Origin: Ruminococcaceae bacterium YAD3003
Lineage (GTDB): Bacteria; Bacillota; Clostridia; Saccharofermentanales; Saccharofermentanaceae
Assembly: GCA_900107185.1 (NCBI GenBank)
Contig: FNPA01000005.1
Span: 62,001 to 126,000 of the forward strand
Direction: 5' to 3'
DNA length: 64,000 bases
Part shown: one piece after another, positions 18,085 through 27,582 of the stretch
How positions within the stretch are numbered: the first letter of the stretch is position 1
Layout of the letters: the number at the start of each line of letters is the position of its first letter
The notes under the pieces: model-generated
Database searches by the model: none
Seen by the model: the letters and a program-made list of their open reading frames with translations, nothing else
What the model was told of the DNA's origin: nothing
Position numbers and translations under genes: made by a program

Positions 18085-19767
18085 TCATAACACATTTATC
18101 ATTCTGTTAAAGGCGCAAACTACGGCACGAACGGAAGATTTAGTGACAGAGCTCGATACACCTGCACCAATGTAAGTCTGCTTATTCTTTTTATTTGCGA
18201 TCTCGATATATGTAATAGCTGCAGAATCTGAACCAGACTTCATAGCGTGCTCTGAATAGTTCGAAATCGAGAACGGTATATCCGTATATTCACAGAAAGC
18301 ACTGACGAAAGCATCGAGAAGACCGTTACCCTGCCCTTTGATGGTAACTTCTTTACCATGGTCAGTTATAAGTGCAGTAACAGTAGATACCTGGTCGCTG
18401 TCCTGTTGTTCTGAGAAGTTCTTCAGGCCATAAGGCTCAAGGACATTGATGTATTTATCATCGAACAGATCGAAAATCTGCTGGGGCGTGAGCTCATTCT
18501 CAATTCCGTTAGCCTCAGTTGCTGCTTTAACAACAGGCAGGAAGTCTCTCTGGAACGCCTTCGGGAGCTGAACACCGAAATAAGTCTCCATAACATAGGC
18601 GATTCCGCCTCTGCCGGACTGGGAATTGATTCTGATAATCGGCTCATATTCACGTCCGACATCTTTAGGATCAATGGGAAGATACGGAACAGCCCAAATG
18701 CTCTCGCCTCGTTCTTCCATCTTCTTTCTGCCCTTGTTAATCGCATCCTGATGAGAACCTGAAAATGCAGTAAATACGAGTTTACCGGCCCACGGATGTC
18801 TGGGTTCAACCTTCATTCCGGTGAGTTCTTCGTAAATATCAATAGTTTTATTTATGTTCGAGAAATCAAGACCGGGATTTATACCGAGCATCATCATGTT
18901 TATAGCGAGTGTGATGATATCAACATTTCCGGTTCTCTCACCGTTTCCAAATAATGTACCTTCTACTCTGTCTGCTCCGGCCAAAAGGCCGAATTCAGAC
19001 GTGGCAACGGCAGTTCCTCTGTCATTATGTGTATGAAGAGAAACAATTATTGAATCTCTCCACTTGGTATGCTCACAGAAATATTCAATCTGGTCGGCAT
19101 ATACATTAGCTGTCTGATACTCAACCGTTTCGGGAAGGTTGATTATTACCTTCTTATCAGGAGTAGGTTTCCAACAATCTAAAACGCTGTCACAAATCTT
19201 AACTGCGAAATCCAGCTCTGTATCAGAGAAAGCTTCAGGAGAGTATTCGAGGATAAAATTAGTACCACTCTTATCCTCATTTATTCTGTCAATGATCATT
19301 TTCGCACCATCGACAGCAAGATTGATGCATTCATCACATGAAAAACCGAAAACTACATCTCTATGGAGAGTACTGGTTGCATTATAGAGATGGATAATAA
19401 CATTAGGTGCACCGGATACGGCTTCCATTGTCTTATCAATGATATGACTTCTAGATTGGGTTAATACCTGAATGGCTACATCGTCAGGAATGAGATTGTT
19501 ATCTATCAAATGCCTGCAGAAGTTATAATCCGTCTCAGAAGCAGCCGGGAAACCGATTTCGATTTCCTTGAAGCCTATAGAACATAAATATTCGAAGAAT
19601 TCAACCTTTTCTTCAAGCGTCATCGGTACTTCCAACGCCTGATTTCCGTCTCGTAAGTCAACAGAACACCAGATAGGAGCCTTCGTAATCTGACGGCTCG
19701 GCCACTTACGTCCGGGCAGATCAACTGTCGGATGAGCTTTATATCTTTGGTAATTCATGTCTGGCAT
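18085..19767 (-). CDS. leuA: 2-isopropylmalate synthase (LeuA type 2)
   Basis: First committed step of leucine synthesis: condenses acetyl-CoA with 2-oxoisovalerate. 560 residues, the length of the LeuA type 2 branch. The N-terminal TIM barrel carries SVDLRDGNQALE and the metal-binding SLHTHNDRGTAVA; GSGSHQDA-like FSGSHQDAINKG is also present. The C-terminal about 130 residues form the leucine-binding regulatory domain (GKEVTIKGQGNGLLDAFVSA). AGGAGAG precedes the ATG. No other leucine genes are in the window and no T-box leader fits in the 24-base gap to murD, so regulation is probably feedback or operon-level. Confidence 0.95.
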   Translation of the reverse strand: MPDMNYQRYKAHPTVDLPGRKWPSRQITKAPIWCSVDLRDGNQALEVPMTLEEKVEFFEYLCSIGFKEIEIGFPAASETDYNFCRHLIDNNLIPDDVAIQVLTQSRSHIIDKTMEAVSGAPNVIIHLYNATSTLHRDVVFGFSCDECINLAVDGAKMIIDRINEDKSGTNFILEYSPEAFSDTELDFAVKICDSVLDCWKPTPDKKVIINLPETVEYQTANVYADQIEYFCEHTKWRDSIIVSLHTHNDRGTAVATSEFGLLAGADRVEGTLFGNGERTGNVDIITLAINMMMLGINPGLDFSNINKTIDIYEELTGMKVEPRHPWAGKLVFTAFSGSHQDAINKGRKKMEERGESIWAVPYLPIDPKDVGREYEPIIRINSQSGRGGIAYVMETYFGVQLPKAFQRDFLPVVKAATEANGIENELTPQQIFDLFDDKYINVLEPYGLKNFSEQQDSDQVSTVTALITDHGKEVTIKGQGNGLLDAFVSAFCEYTDIPFSISNYSEHAMKSGSDSAAITYIEIANKKNKQTYIGAGVSSSVTKSSVRAVVCAFNRMINVL

Positions 19768-19791
19768 AAACTCTCCTCCACCCTAATATGC

Positions 19792-21285
19792 TCATTCAAG
19801 TTCATTTACCAAATCTCTGAACATGTCGCCTCTATGCTCAAAGTGTCTGAAATGGTCATAAGAAGTACCTATGGAAGACATAATAACAATCTCTCCGGGT
19901 TTTGCCCACTCTCTTGCCTTATTGATGGCTTCCTTATAAGCATTTACAACATTATCGCGTGTCTTCGGGAACTCATAGACGTCGCCTTCTTTATCAGGAA
20001 TCCTGTAAATCTCATACTGTCGTCCGTGAGCTTCTTTCGCGATGATATCAGTGACAAGATCAGCATTAGAACCATAAATGATGATTCTGTCACAGACATT
20101 AAGGATTGCATCACCAAGTTTTGCGTAAAGACACTTCTTATCGGCACCGCCGCAGATGAGAACGCCTTTTTCATTTCTGGCGGCCAAAGCATTCATAGTA
20201 TTAAGTGAACGGTTCGGCGAAGTATCGATTGATGAGTTATACCACCTAACGCCGTCAAGTTCTCTGATGAACTCGATTCTATGTGGAACACCCTTAAATG
20301 TCTTTGCTACATAAGCAATATCTTCCGGCTTTACATAGTCAATAACAGCGCATGTCGCAGCAAGGAAATTCTCAACATTATGAGTTCCCGGAATGAATAT
20401 CTCATCTATACCGCAAATATCGTAGATATCTCCATTCTCTTCATAGATAAGCCTGCCATCCTCTGTATAAGCACGGGGATAAAGCGGTGAATCTGTTCTC
20501 ATTACCTTGCCTTTATTGGCTGAGAAGAGCTTTACACGGCCTCTGGCTATATCTTTCATCTCATAAGTCAGATCACATCCTGCATTGAGAACAACTTTTC
20601 CGACCGGGCCCTGATTTCTGAATACATTAATCTTAGCCTGGATATACTCGTCATAATCTTTATGGAAATCCAGATGGTTAGGCGTAATGTTAGTAACAAT
20701 CGCAACATCTGCAGGCGTATTCATGCCAAGGAGCTGGAATGAAGAAAGTTCAAGAACTACCTTGTCATCAGGTTCGATCTCAGCAATACGGTCAAGCAAA
20801 GGTGTTCCGATATTACCGCCGATCCATACCTTGTATCCTGCCTGCTTAAGGATCTCAGAAGTAAGTGTCGTAGTTGTAGTCTTACCGTCTGAACCTGTAA
20901 TTGCAAATATTTCTGCAGGACAAAGATTCATAAAGAGTTCCATCTCTGTCGTAAGGATAGAACCCATCTCTTTCAGCGCCTGGAGTTCAGGCGTTTCAAA
21001 TCTCATCTTAGGAGTCTTAAATACGATGTCATAATGATCTTCTCTCAAATGAGTAAGATATGATTCGCCCAGAGACCACTTGATATCTGAAGAAATCTCT
21101 TTTAATGCATCGATATTCTTCTTAAGCACCGGGTCTTCATCCGTCATCTTATCGCATGCTGTAACATTGCAGCCTAAAGAAATAAGCCACTTGATAAGCG
21201 GGGTATTGGAAATGCCGATCCCGATAACTGCAGCATTTCTACCATTGATATACTTTTTAAACTCTTCGAACTTATAGTTACCCAT
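19792..21285 (-). CDS. murD: UDP-N-acetylmuramoyl-L-alanine:D-glutamate ligase
   Basis: Adds D-glutamate to UDP-MurNAc-L-Ala in the cytoplasm during peptidoglycan precursor synthesis. 497 residues from the ATG at 21285, which has AGGAGG five to six bases upstream; a further in-frame start at 21318 would run into the upstream ABC gene. N-terminal UDP-binding fold (NAAVIGIGISNTPLIKWL), ATP-binding SDGKTTTTTLTSEIL (usually TNGKTTT), ELSSFQL, NITPNHLDFHKDYDEY, and a C-terminal ligase domain (PHRIEFIRELDGVRWYNSSIDTSP is the start; SSIGTSYDHFRHFEHRGD the end). It is the only mur gene here, away from the usual dcw cluster. Confidence 0.94.
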   Translation of the reverse strand: MGNYKFEEFKKYINGRNAAVIGIGISNTPLIKWLISLGCNVTACDKMTDEDPVLKKNIDALKEISSDIKWSLGESYLTHLREDHYDIVFKTPKMRFETPELQALKEMGSILTTEMELFMNLCPAEIFAITGSDGKTTTTTLTSEILKQAGYKVWIGGNIGTPLLDRIAEIEPDDKVVLELSSFQLLGMNTPADVAIVTNITPNHLDFHKDYDEYIQAKINVFRNQGPVGKVVLNAGCDLTYEMKDIARGRVKLFSANKGKVMRTDSPLYPRAYTEDGRLIYEENGDIYDICGIDEIFIPGTHNVENFLAATCAVIDYVKPEDIAYVAKTFKGVPHRIEFIRELDGVRWYNSSIDTSPNRSLNTMNALAARNEKGVLICGGADKKCLYAKLGDAILNVCDRIIIYGSNADLVTDIIAKEAHGRQYEIYRIPDKEGDVYEFPKTRDNVVNAYKEAINKAREWAKPGEIVIMSSIGTSYDHFRHFEHRGDMFRDLVNELE

Positions 21286-21295
21286 AGTTCCTCCT

Positions 21296-23017
21296 TTATC
21301 CGGATATATACGAAGCATAGAGCTTGCTGTAAAATCCGCCGTTTGCGATCAGCTCATCGTGTGATCCGATCTCTGAGACCTTACCGCCGTCTATAACAAC
21401 GATCTTGTCACAGCTCGTAATCTGCGAGAGTCTGTGCGCAATAATAATGCTTGTTCTGCCGTTCAGAAGCTCACGTATAGCCTTCTGTATACGGTCTTCT
21501 GTAACAACGTCGACTGATGAGGTAGCCTCATCGAGAATCATTATCGCCGGGTCAGAAGCCATCGCTCTGGCAATAGTAAGAAGCTGTTTCTGACCTTCGG
21601 ATATATCATCCCTGTCGTTTTCTATCTGTTCATTATACCGCTTTGGCAATTTTCTGATAAAAGAATCGCATCCGCTCTTTTTGCAGGCCTCGAAGACCTC
21701 TTCATCAGTAATATGCGGGCCGGAGAATCTTATGTTCTCCATTACCGTATCATCAGACAGCCACGTATCCTGGGTTACAAAACCAATATAATGCCTGAGT
21801 TCTGATCTCGGAATATCTTTGATCGACTTACCATTAATAAGGATGTCACCAGAATCAGGCTCGTAATAACGCATGAGCAGATTGATTAGTGTTGTCTTAC
21901 CGCATCCTGTCGGACCAGCAATAGCAAATGACTCGCCCTTTCCAACCTTAAAAGAAATGTCCTTGAGAACAGGACGTCCTTCAACATAGGAAAAACTGAC
22001 ATTTTTAAACTCAATATCGAATTGTACATTCTTATCCGGTAATGCTTCAGGAACAGGTTCCTGAGGTATCTCAGGGCTGTCTAAATGCTCGAAAATCCTG
22101 GCAAGACAAGCAAAGCTGTCTGACAGTTCAGTATAAACAGCTGACAAATCATTAAAAGGCTTCATAAACTGATTGGAATAAGCCAAAAGTGACATAAGCG
22201 AACCAATGGAGATTGTTCCGCCGATTCCTGATAAACAGCCTGTAAATACAACGCCTGCATAAATCAGAGCATTTACAAATCTGGAAGAAGGATTGCTGAT
22301 GGATGACAGGAAAGTTGCCTTAGTAGCCGTTTTCTTATACTGCTCATTTATCTCATCGAATCCATTGATTCTTACATCAGTTACGTTATAAACCTTACAT
22401 TCTCTGAAGTTATTAACTGATTCAGCAACAAAAGCGGTCTGTTTACTTCTTATCTCTGCCTGCTTAGCGAAAGATTTATAAGAACCCTTAGCAATAAATG
22501 TTGATACGGCAATAGATACAGGCGTAAATACAACAACTATGAGCGATATCTTCCAGTTAATGTAGAACATTACCAACAAAGTAATGATTATGGTCGCAAT
22601 ACCTGAAGCAAACTGATTTAAGAAGAGGAGCATTCCGTCAGACACAGTCTCAACATCGCTGATGATGAGGCTCTGAAGGCTTCCGGCAGAAGTCTTATCA
22701 ATATAAGACATCTTTACCCTGTGCATCTTCTCATATGCAGCATTACGAAGCTTTAGACCTATTGTAAAAGCGATCCTGTTATTCATCTTGATCAGAGCGA
22801 ACTGAAGCAACGCAGCAACAACAATAAGTCCAACTATATAAATAATATATTTCACGAGACTGTCCATATCACCGAGGCAATCAATCGCTTTACCTGCAAA
22901 AAATGGAATAGCTACTGTAGCAGTTCCGAAAAGGATTCCGATAATTATCGACAGAACAACAAGGCCTGTTGATCCTCTAAGATATGTAAGGAGGCGCTTA
23001 ACATTTTTAGTATTCAT
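21296..23017 (-). CDS. ABC exporter subunit, membrane-ATPase fusion (canonical ATP site half)
   Basis: 573 residues: an N-terminal six-helix exporter domain (about 1-310) and a C-terminal nucleotide-binding domain with Walker A GPTGCGKTTL, Q-loop VTQDTW, signature SEGQKQLL (usually LSGGQ) and Walker B IMILDEATSSVD, plus the switch histidine IIAHRLS. Its ATG overlaps the stop of the partner gene (23014) as ATGA, with GGGAGG upstream, so the two are translated together. Most likely one half of a heterodimeric multidrug or peptide exporter. Substrate unknown. Confidence 0.92.
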   Translation of the reverse strand: MNTKNVKRLLTYLRGSTGLVVLSIIIGILFGTATVAIPFFAGKAIDCLGDMDSLVKYIIYIVGLIVVAALLQFALIKMNNRIAFTIGLKLRNAAYEKMHRVKMSYIDKTSAGSLQSLIISDVETVSDGMLLFLNQFASGIATIIITLLVMFYINWKISLIVVVFTPVSIAVSTFIAKGSYKSFAKQAEIRSKQTAFVAESVNNFRECKVYNVTDVRINGFDEINEQYKKTATKATFLSSISNPSSRFVNALIYAGVVFTGCLSGIGGTISIGSLMSLLAYSNQFMKPFNDLSAVYTELSDSFACLARIFEHLDSPEIPQEPVPEALPDKNVQFDIEFKNVSFSYVEGRPVLKDISFKVGKGESFAIAGPTGCGKTTLINLLMRYYEPDSGDILINGKSIKDIPRSELRHYIGFVTQDTWLSDDTVMENIRFSGPHITDEEVFEACKKSGCDSFIRKLPKRYNEQIENDRDDISEGQKQLLTIARAMASDPAIMILDEATSSVDVVTEDRIQKAIRELLNGRTSIIIAHRLSQITSCDKIVVIDGGKVSEIGSHDELIANGGFYSKLYASYISG

Positions 23018-24735
23018 GCGTTGCCTCCCTTCATCTGAAGAGAATTCATATATCGGTAATTCTCAGATATCTTAAGGAGCTCGTCGTGAGGTGCAATCGC
23101 TTCAATCTTACCGTCATCCATAAGAACGATTCTGTCGCAATTCATACAGGTTCTAACCTTCTGCGAGATAAGAATAACGGTAGGTTTCTCAGAAATAGAC
23201 TTAATGTTATTAAGAAGTCTCTTCTCTGTACCCCAGTCGAGTGCTGAAGTTGAGTCATCAAGAATAACAAGGCCGGGCTTTGCAGCCAACGCCCTGGCTA
23301 TACCGATTCTCTGTCTCTGGCCACCGGACAGGCCTGCGCCACCATCAGAGATAACAAATCCGAGACCTTCCTTTTTGGAGTCCAGAACATCATCACTACA
23401 GGACAATCTGCAAGCTTCATTAATGTCTTCATCACTTAAAGAATCTCTGCCTAAAGTAATATTGTCTTTGAGAGTTCCTTTGAACAATCTCGTTTTCTGA
23501 AGACTTATTCCGACATTATCAGAAAGACTCGAATTTGAAATATCTCTTATGTTAATTCCATCAAGGAGTACTTCTCCCTGCTGTGCATCATAAATACCTG
23601 CAATAAGTGAAGCAGCAGTTGATTTACCGCAACCGGTACTTCCTATAATGCCAATAGTCTCACCGGGCGCAATATCAATCGAAAAATCTTTGACGGATTC
23701 TTCATTATTCCCCTGATATGTGAAAGATACATTCTTCAAAGATACTGAAACAGCCTTAGAGGAATCGAGTTCCTTAGTACCGTTATTAGATGTGCTAACA
23801 ACTCCGGCAAGTCCTTCTGCCCTCTTAAGACAGGCATACGCTCTCGAAACAGAAACAATAAGATTAGCAAGTTTTACGAGCTCAATAAGGATCTGGGACA
23901 TGTAGTTATAAAGTGCTACAACCTGTCCGTCAGACAGATCTCCGATATTAAAGTGAACAGCACCTCTGTAAATCAGGAAACAGATAGCAAGATTAACTAC
24001 AGCATATGTAAGAGGATTGAGCCAGGCAGCAAAATCAGACGCTTTTGTCTGTGAAATGTTAAGACGTCTGCTCTTCTCTTCGAACTTCTTAAAATCATCA
24101 GAAGTCTTGTTAAATCCTCTGATAACACGCTCACCGGAGATTCCGTTTGAAGTCTTCTTAACCAGTTCATCCAAACCTTCTCTGGCCTCTTTATGACGAA
24201 CTATAGAGAACTTCATATTGAGAACAATTACAACTGTAAGCAATGCCGTACAACCGACAAAGATCAATGCCATTGAAGGCTTGACCACAGCAGCCATTAT
24301 GCATGCACCGATAACAATAAACGGTGATCTTAAAAGAAGTCTTAAGAACAGATTGATACCTGTCTGAATCTGGTTAACATCAGAAGTTAAAAGAGTAACT
24401 GCGCCGGAAGCTCCGATTTTCTCATAATCAGCAATCGATAATGTCTGAATCTTGTCATGAAGACTCTTTCTGATACCTGATGAGATACCGGCAGCAGCAT
24501 AAGCAGCAAAATACTGAGCCGTAATTGCACTTACAAAACCGACTACAGCAAATAATATGAGGATCCATACGTGAGAATTAACATAAGCCTTATCAGAATT
24601 CTTAATACCAAAATCGATAAGGTTAGCAACAATCAATGGAACCGTAAGTTCAAAACATGCCTCAAGGAGCTTAAACACCGGGCTTAAGATCGAGGCGGTT
24701 CTGTATTTCCCAATGTGATTGAAAAGAAGTTTCAT
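23014..24735 (-). CDS. ABC exporter subunit, membrane-ATPase fusion (degenerate catalytic glutamate half)
   Basis: 573 residues, same length as its partner. Exporter-type membrane domain, then Walker A GSTGCGKSTA, Q-loop LQKTRLF, the regular signature LSGGQRQRIGIARAL and Walker B LVILDDSTSALD. The catalytic Glu after Walker B is Asp here, and the switch His position reads LISQKVR. This asymmetry (one good, one poor ATP site) is typical of heterodimers such as LmrCD, BmrCD and TM287/288. First-translated half of the pair; it starts 3 bases after the amidohydrolase stop. Confidence 0.92.
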   Translation of the reverse strand: MKLLFNHIGKYRTASILSPVFKLLEACFELTVPLIVANLIDFGIKNSDKAYVNSHVWILILFAVVGFVSAITAQYFAAYAAAGISSGIRKSLHDKIQTLSIADYEKIGASGAVTLLTSDVNQIQTGINLFLRLLLRSPFIVIGACIMAAVVKPSMALIFVGCTALLTVVIVLNMKFSIVRHKEAREGLDELVKKTSNGISGERVIRGFNKTSDDFKKFEEKSRRLNISQTKASDFAAWLNPLTYAVVNLAICFLIYRGAVHFNIGDLSDGQVVALYNYMSQILIELVKLANLIVSVSRAYACLKRAEGLAGVVSTSNNGTKELDSSKAVSVSLKNVSFTYQGNNEESVKDFSIDIAPGETIGIIGSTGCGKSTAASLIAGIYDAQQGEVLLDGINIRDISNSSLSDNVGISLQKTRLFKGTLKDNITLGRDSLSDEDINEACRLSCSDDVLDSKKEGLGFVISDGGAGLSGGQRQRIGIARALAAKPGLVILDDSTSALDWGTEKRLLNNIKSISEKPTVILISQKVRTCMNCDRIVLMDDGKIEAIAPHDELLKISENYRYMNSLQMKGGNA

Positions 24736-24738
24736 GCC

Positions 24739-26001
24739 TTAAGCTAAATCTTCCTTAAACTTATTACATTCGCGGATGACCTCATTAATATCGAGAGTCG
24801 TGTAATTACCGTCCTCATAGAGGATCTTACCGTCGATCATAGTCATCTTAACGACAGAGTTATCAGCACTGTAAATGATATTTCTAATGATGTTGTTTTC
24901 AGGCTGCATAGAAGGCTTATGCATATCGAGCATTATAATATCAGCCTTCTTACCGGCATCTAAGACATCCGAATCATTAAGTCCCATACAGAGAGCTCCG
25001 CCGGTAGTACCTGCCTTAAGGATTGTAAAGGGATCAACAGCTGCTGCGTTATTAGTCTCTACATTCGAAAGAACTGTAGAAAGATACATCTCACGGAACA
25101 TTGAAAGTGCATTATTAGATCCTGCACCATCAGTTCCGATTGCGATCTTCATATCTTTTTCAATGAACTTATAAACAGGTGTGATACCACTTGCAAGTTT
25201 CAAATTCGAGCAGGCATTAAACACAGACCACAGACCTCTGTTCTTAAAGATCTCTCTGTCCTCATCAGTAAACCATACGCAATGGAAACCGCCGCCGCCA
25301 AAATCAAAGATTCCGAGTTTATCTAAAATAACTGCAGGTGTTACACCATATCTTTCTTTACAGCCTTCTACTTCAGCTGCAGTTTCGGATATATGAGTAA
25401 ATACAGGAGCGCTGTATTTATGAGCCAGCTCAGACATTCTCTTGAGATTATCCTCACAGGTCGTATATTCAGCATGGAATCCTAAGTAAAATGAAACGAG
25501 CGGATCATAAGAATTCAATCTGTTGTAGTAATCTTCCAATTCATCGAATCCACCAAAATCATTTGCAGCTCCGCAGAATACATGCCTGAAACCTGTCTCT
25601 ACTGCTGCTTTGGCATTCTCATCTTTATGAAAATACATATCAAAGCATGAAGTTATTCCACCAGCAAGATAGTCTGCATAAGCAAGCTTAGAAAACCAAT
25701 AAACATGCTCAGGAGTGAGTTTTTCTTCTCTCGGGAAAATAGCCTTAAACAACCAATCATTAAGACAGTATTCATCAGCAAGAGATCTCGAGAATGTCAT
25801 TGCAGAATGCGTATGTGCATTCTTAAGACCAGGCATCAGGAGATTGCCTTTGCAATCGATCTCGCGTTCAAAATCTTTGTCATTAGAATCAACAGAAGGT
25901 CCGATATATGAGATACGGTCATTATCAGTCCACAACTCACCTTCAATAATGTTCTCATCCTTCATTGTGAGGATTCTGGCATTGTAAAAACGAATATTCA
26001 T
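24739..26001 (-). CDS. Amidohydrolase of the MtaD/SsnA type (probable S-adenosylhomocysteine/5'-methylthioadenosine deaminase)
   Basis: 420 residues of the metal-dependent hydrolase superfamily. Metal and catalytic motifs are in order: KNAHTHSAMTF (HxH), VFTHISETAAEVEGC (His and the E of ET.EEV), GFHCVWFTDED (His) and GTDGAGSNN (Asp). This pattern, with the C-terminal GGALCMGLNDSDVLDAGKKADIIMLD composite domain, fits the MTA/SAH deaminase branch; a guanine- or chlorohydrolase-like role cannot be excluded by eye. It follows cls by 19 bases and precedes the ABC pair by 3 bases, with no obvious functional link. Confidence 0.82.
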   Translation of the reverse strand: MNIRFYNARILTMKDENIIEGELWTDNDRISYIGPSVDSNDKDFEREIDCKGNLLMPGLKNAHTHSAMTFSRSLADEYCLNDWLFKAIFPREEKLTPEHVYWFSKLAYADYLAGGITSCFDMYFHKDENAKAAVETGFRHVFCGAANDFGGFDELEDYYNRLNSYDPLVSFYLGFHAEYTTCEDNLKRMSELAHKYSAPVFTHISETAAEVEGCKERYGVTPAVILDKLGIFDFGGGGFHCVWFTDEDREIFKNRGLWSVFNACSNLKLASGITPVYKFIEKDMKIAIGTDGAGSNNALSMFREMYLSTVLSNVETNNAAAVDPFTILKAGTTGGALCMGLNDSDVLDAGKKADIIMLDMHKPSMQPENNIIRNIIYSADNSVVKMTMIDGKILYEDGNYTTLDINEVIRECNKFKEDLA

Positions 26002-26020
26002 TAATTGATCCTTTCATTTA

Positions 26021-27580
26021 TTAGAGCAACGGAGCCCAAAGTCTTAAAATGGATTTTAAGAAACGTACAATTACGTTGGGTCTCTTGCTATATTTCTCAG
26101 TAACATTCCTGCACTCATCAAAAGTAGTTACAAAATCTTCCTTTATATCCATAATGCAGTCAGTTTTAAACATATAAACAGCATTCTCAAAATGATGATA
26201 AAGGCTTCTGAAATCAAGATTGATCGTTCCTACAACAGCACATTTATCATCACAGATACATGTCTTTGTGTGATTAAATCCCGGAGTATACTCATAGATC
26301 TGTACGCCGCTGGTAACGAGCATGTTGTAATAAGACCTGGTTACATGATAAGTAAACTTCTTATCAGGAATACCGGGAGTCATTATCCTTACATCTACGC
26401 CTCTTTTAGAAGCAATCTGCAATGCTCTGGCTAACTCATCAGACAAAACAAGATAAGGAGTCATGAACCAGCAGTAATCCTGGGCATTGTTGATCATATT
26501 AAGATAAACATTCTCACCGGTAGGTTCATTATCAAGCGGACTGTCACAATAAGGAACACAATAGCCGCCAGCACCGGGAACCGGTTCTATATCCATAGGT
26601 TCGAACATGAGCATATTGTCATCTTTGGATTTAAGATCGGCAAAATTCCACATCTCAACAAACATCGCTGTTAAGCTCTGGACAGCAGGACCGGTTAACT
26701 TAATTCCGTTATCTTTCCAATGACCATAAGGATTTACGATGTTGAAATACTCATCTGCAATATTGTATCCGCCCGTATAACCCACTTTGCCGTCAACAAC
26801 CATGATCTTTCTATGGTCACGGTTATTCATGAACAAAGACAAAATAGGATAAGCAGGATTAAAGGCATTGCACTTAATTCCTTCAGATTCGAGAAGTTTT
26901 ACAAATGCCTTGCTGATGAAAGTAAATGAACCAACATCGTCATATAAGACTCTGCAATCGACACCTGCAGCTGCTCTCTCCTTCAATGCTTCATGAAGGG
27001 GCTCGAAAGCTTCTTTTGTCTCAATGGCATGATATTCGAGATAAACATATTTCTCAGCCTTCTTAATATCTTCAATCTGCTCTTTGTAGCAATCGTAAGC
27101 TACCGGATAGTATTTAATATCAGTTTTGTCGTAGATCGGGAAATTGAAATTTCTTAAATACTTGGCATTAGAAGCTCTCGCAGGATCTTCTTTACGCATT
27201 GCATCATAGAGATAATCGTTATGGTTTAAATGGCTGAAAACCATAAGATCAACCTTAGCAAGTCTTCTCTTGATTTTGTGTTTGGAACTGCTGAAATTAT
27301 TCAGAACATAGAACAAAAGACCCGGCACAGGAAAAACCAGGATAGCAATAACCCATATAAGTTTAAATGCACCACTGTGATCTCTGGAATTAATACCCAG
27401 TACGACGATTACAGACAAAACTCTGACTGCAATATCAATCGGTGGGTATTTATTACCGAGGAAATAAAGAAGAACGATAAAACCTACAATCTGCGCAAGG
27501 ACAAACAGACCGAAGATTATTATCCTTCCGATACTGTTCTTAATCGCAGTTTTACGTTCTACCGTTCTCTTCTTACTCAT
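26021..27580 (-). CDS. cls: Cardiolipin synthase (phospholipase D family)
   Basis: Makes cardiolipin from two phosphatidylglycerols at the membrane. 519 residues: two N-terminal membrane helices (IIIFGLFVLAQIVGFIVLLYFL and the one near residue 75), then two PLD active sites, NNRDHRKIMVVDGKVGYTGG and NHTKTCICDDKCAVVGTINLD. In both, the HxK is followed by a D at the expected spacing. The stop of the upstream aminopeptidase lies 2 bases before the ATG, so it is co-transcribed. Length is typical. Confidence 0.95.
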   Translation of the reverse strand: MSKKRTVERKTAIKNSIGRIIIFGLFVLAQIVGFIVLLYFLGNKYPPIDIAVRVLSVIVVLGINSRDHSGAFKLIWVIAILVFPVPGLLFYVLNNFSSSKHKIKRRLAKVDLMVFSHLNHNDYLYDAMRKEDPARASNAKYLRNFNFPIYDKTDIKYYPVAYDCYKEQIEDIKKAEKYVYLEYHAIETKEAFEPLHEALKERAAAGVDCRVLYDDVGSFTFISKAFVKLLESEGIKCNAFNPAYPILSLFMNNRDHRKIMVVDGKVGYTGGYNIADEYFNIVNPYGHWKDNGIKLTGPAVQSLTAMFVEMWNFADLKSKDDNMLMFEPMDIEPVPGAGGYCVPYCDSPLDNEPTGENVYLNMINNAQDYCWFMTPYLVLSDELARALQIASKRGVDVRIMTPGIPDKKFTYHVTRSYYNMLVTSGVQIYEYTPGFNHTKTCICDDKCAVVGTINLDFRSLYHHFENAVYMFKTDCIMDIKEDFVTTFDECRNVTEKYSKRPNVIVRFLKSILRLWAPLL

Positions 27581-27582
27581 TA

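Noticed and set aside
19768-19800. Possible T-box leader for leuA
   Set aside because: Only 24 bases separate leuA from murD, far too short.
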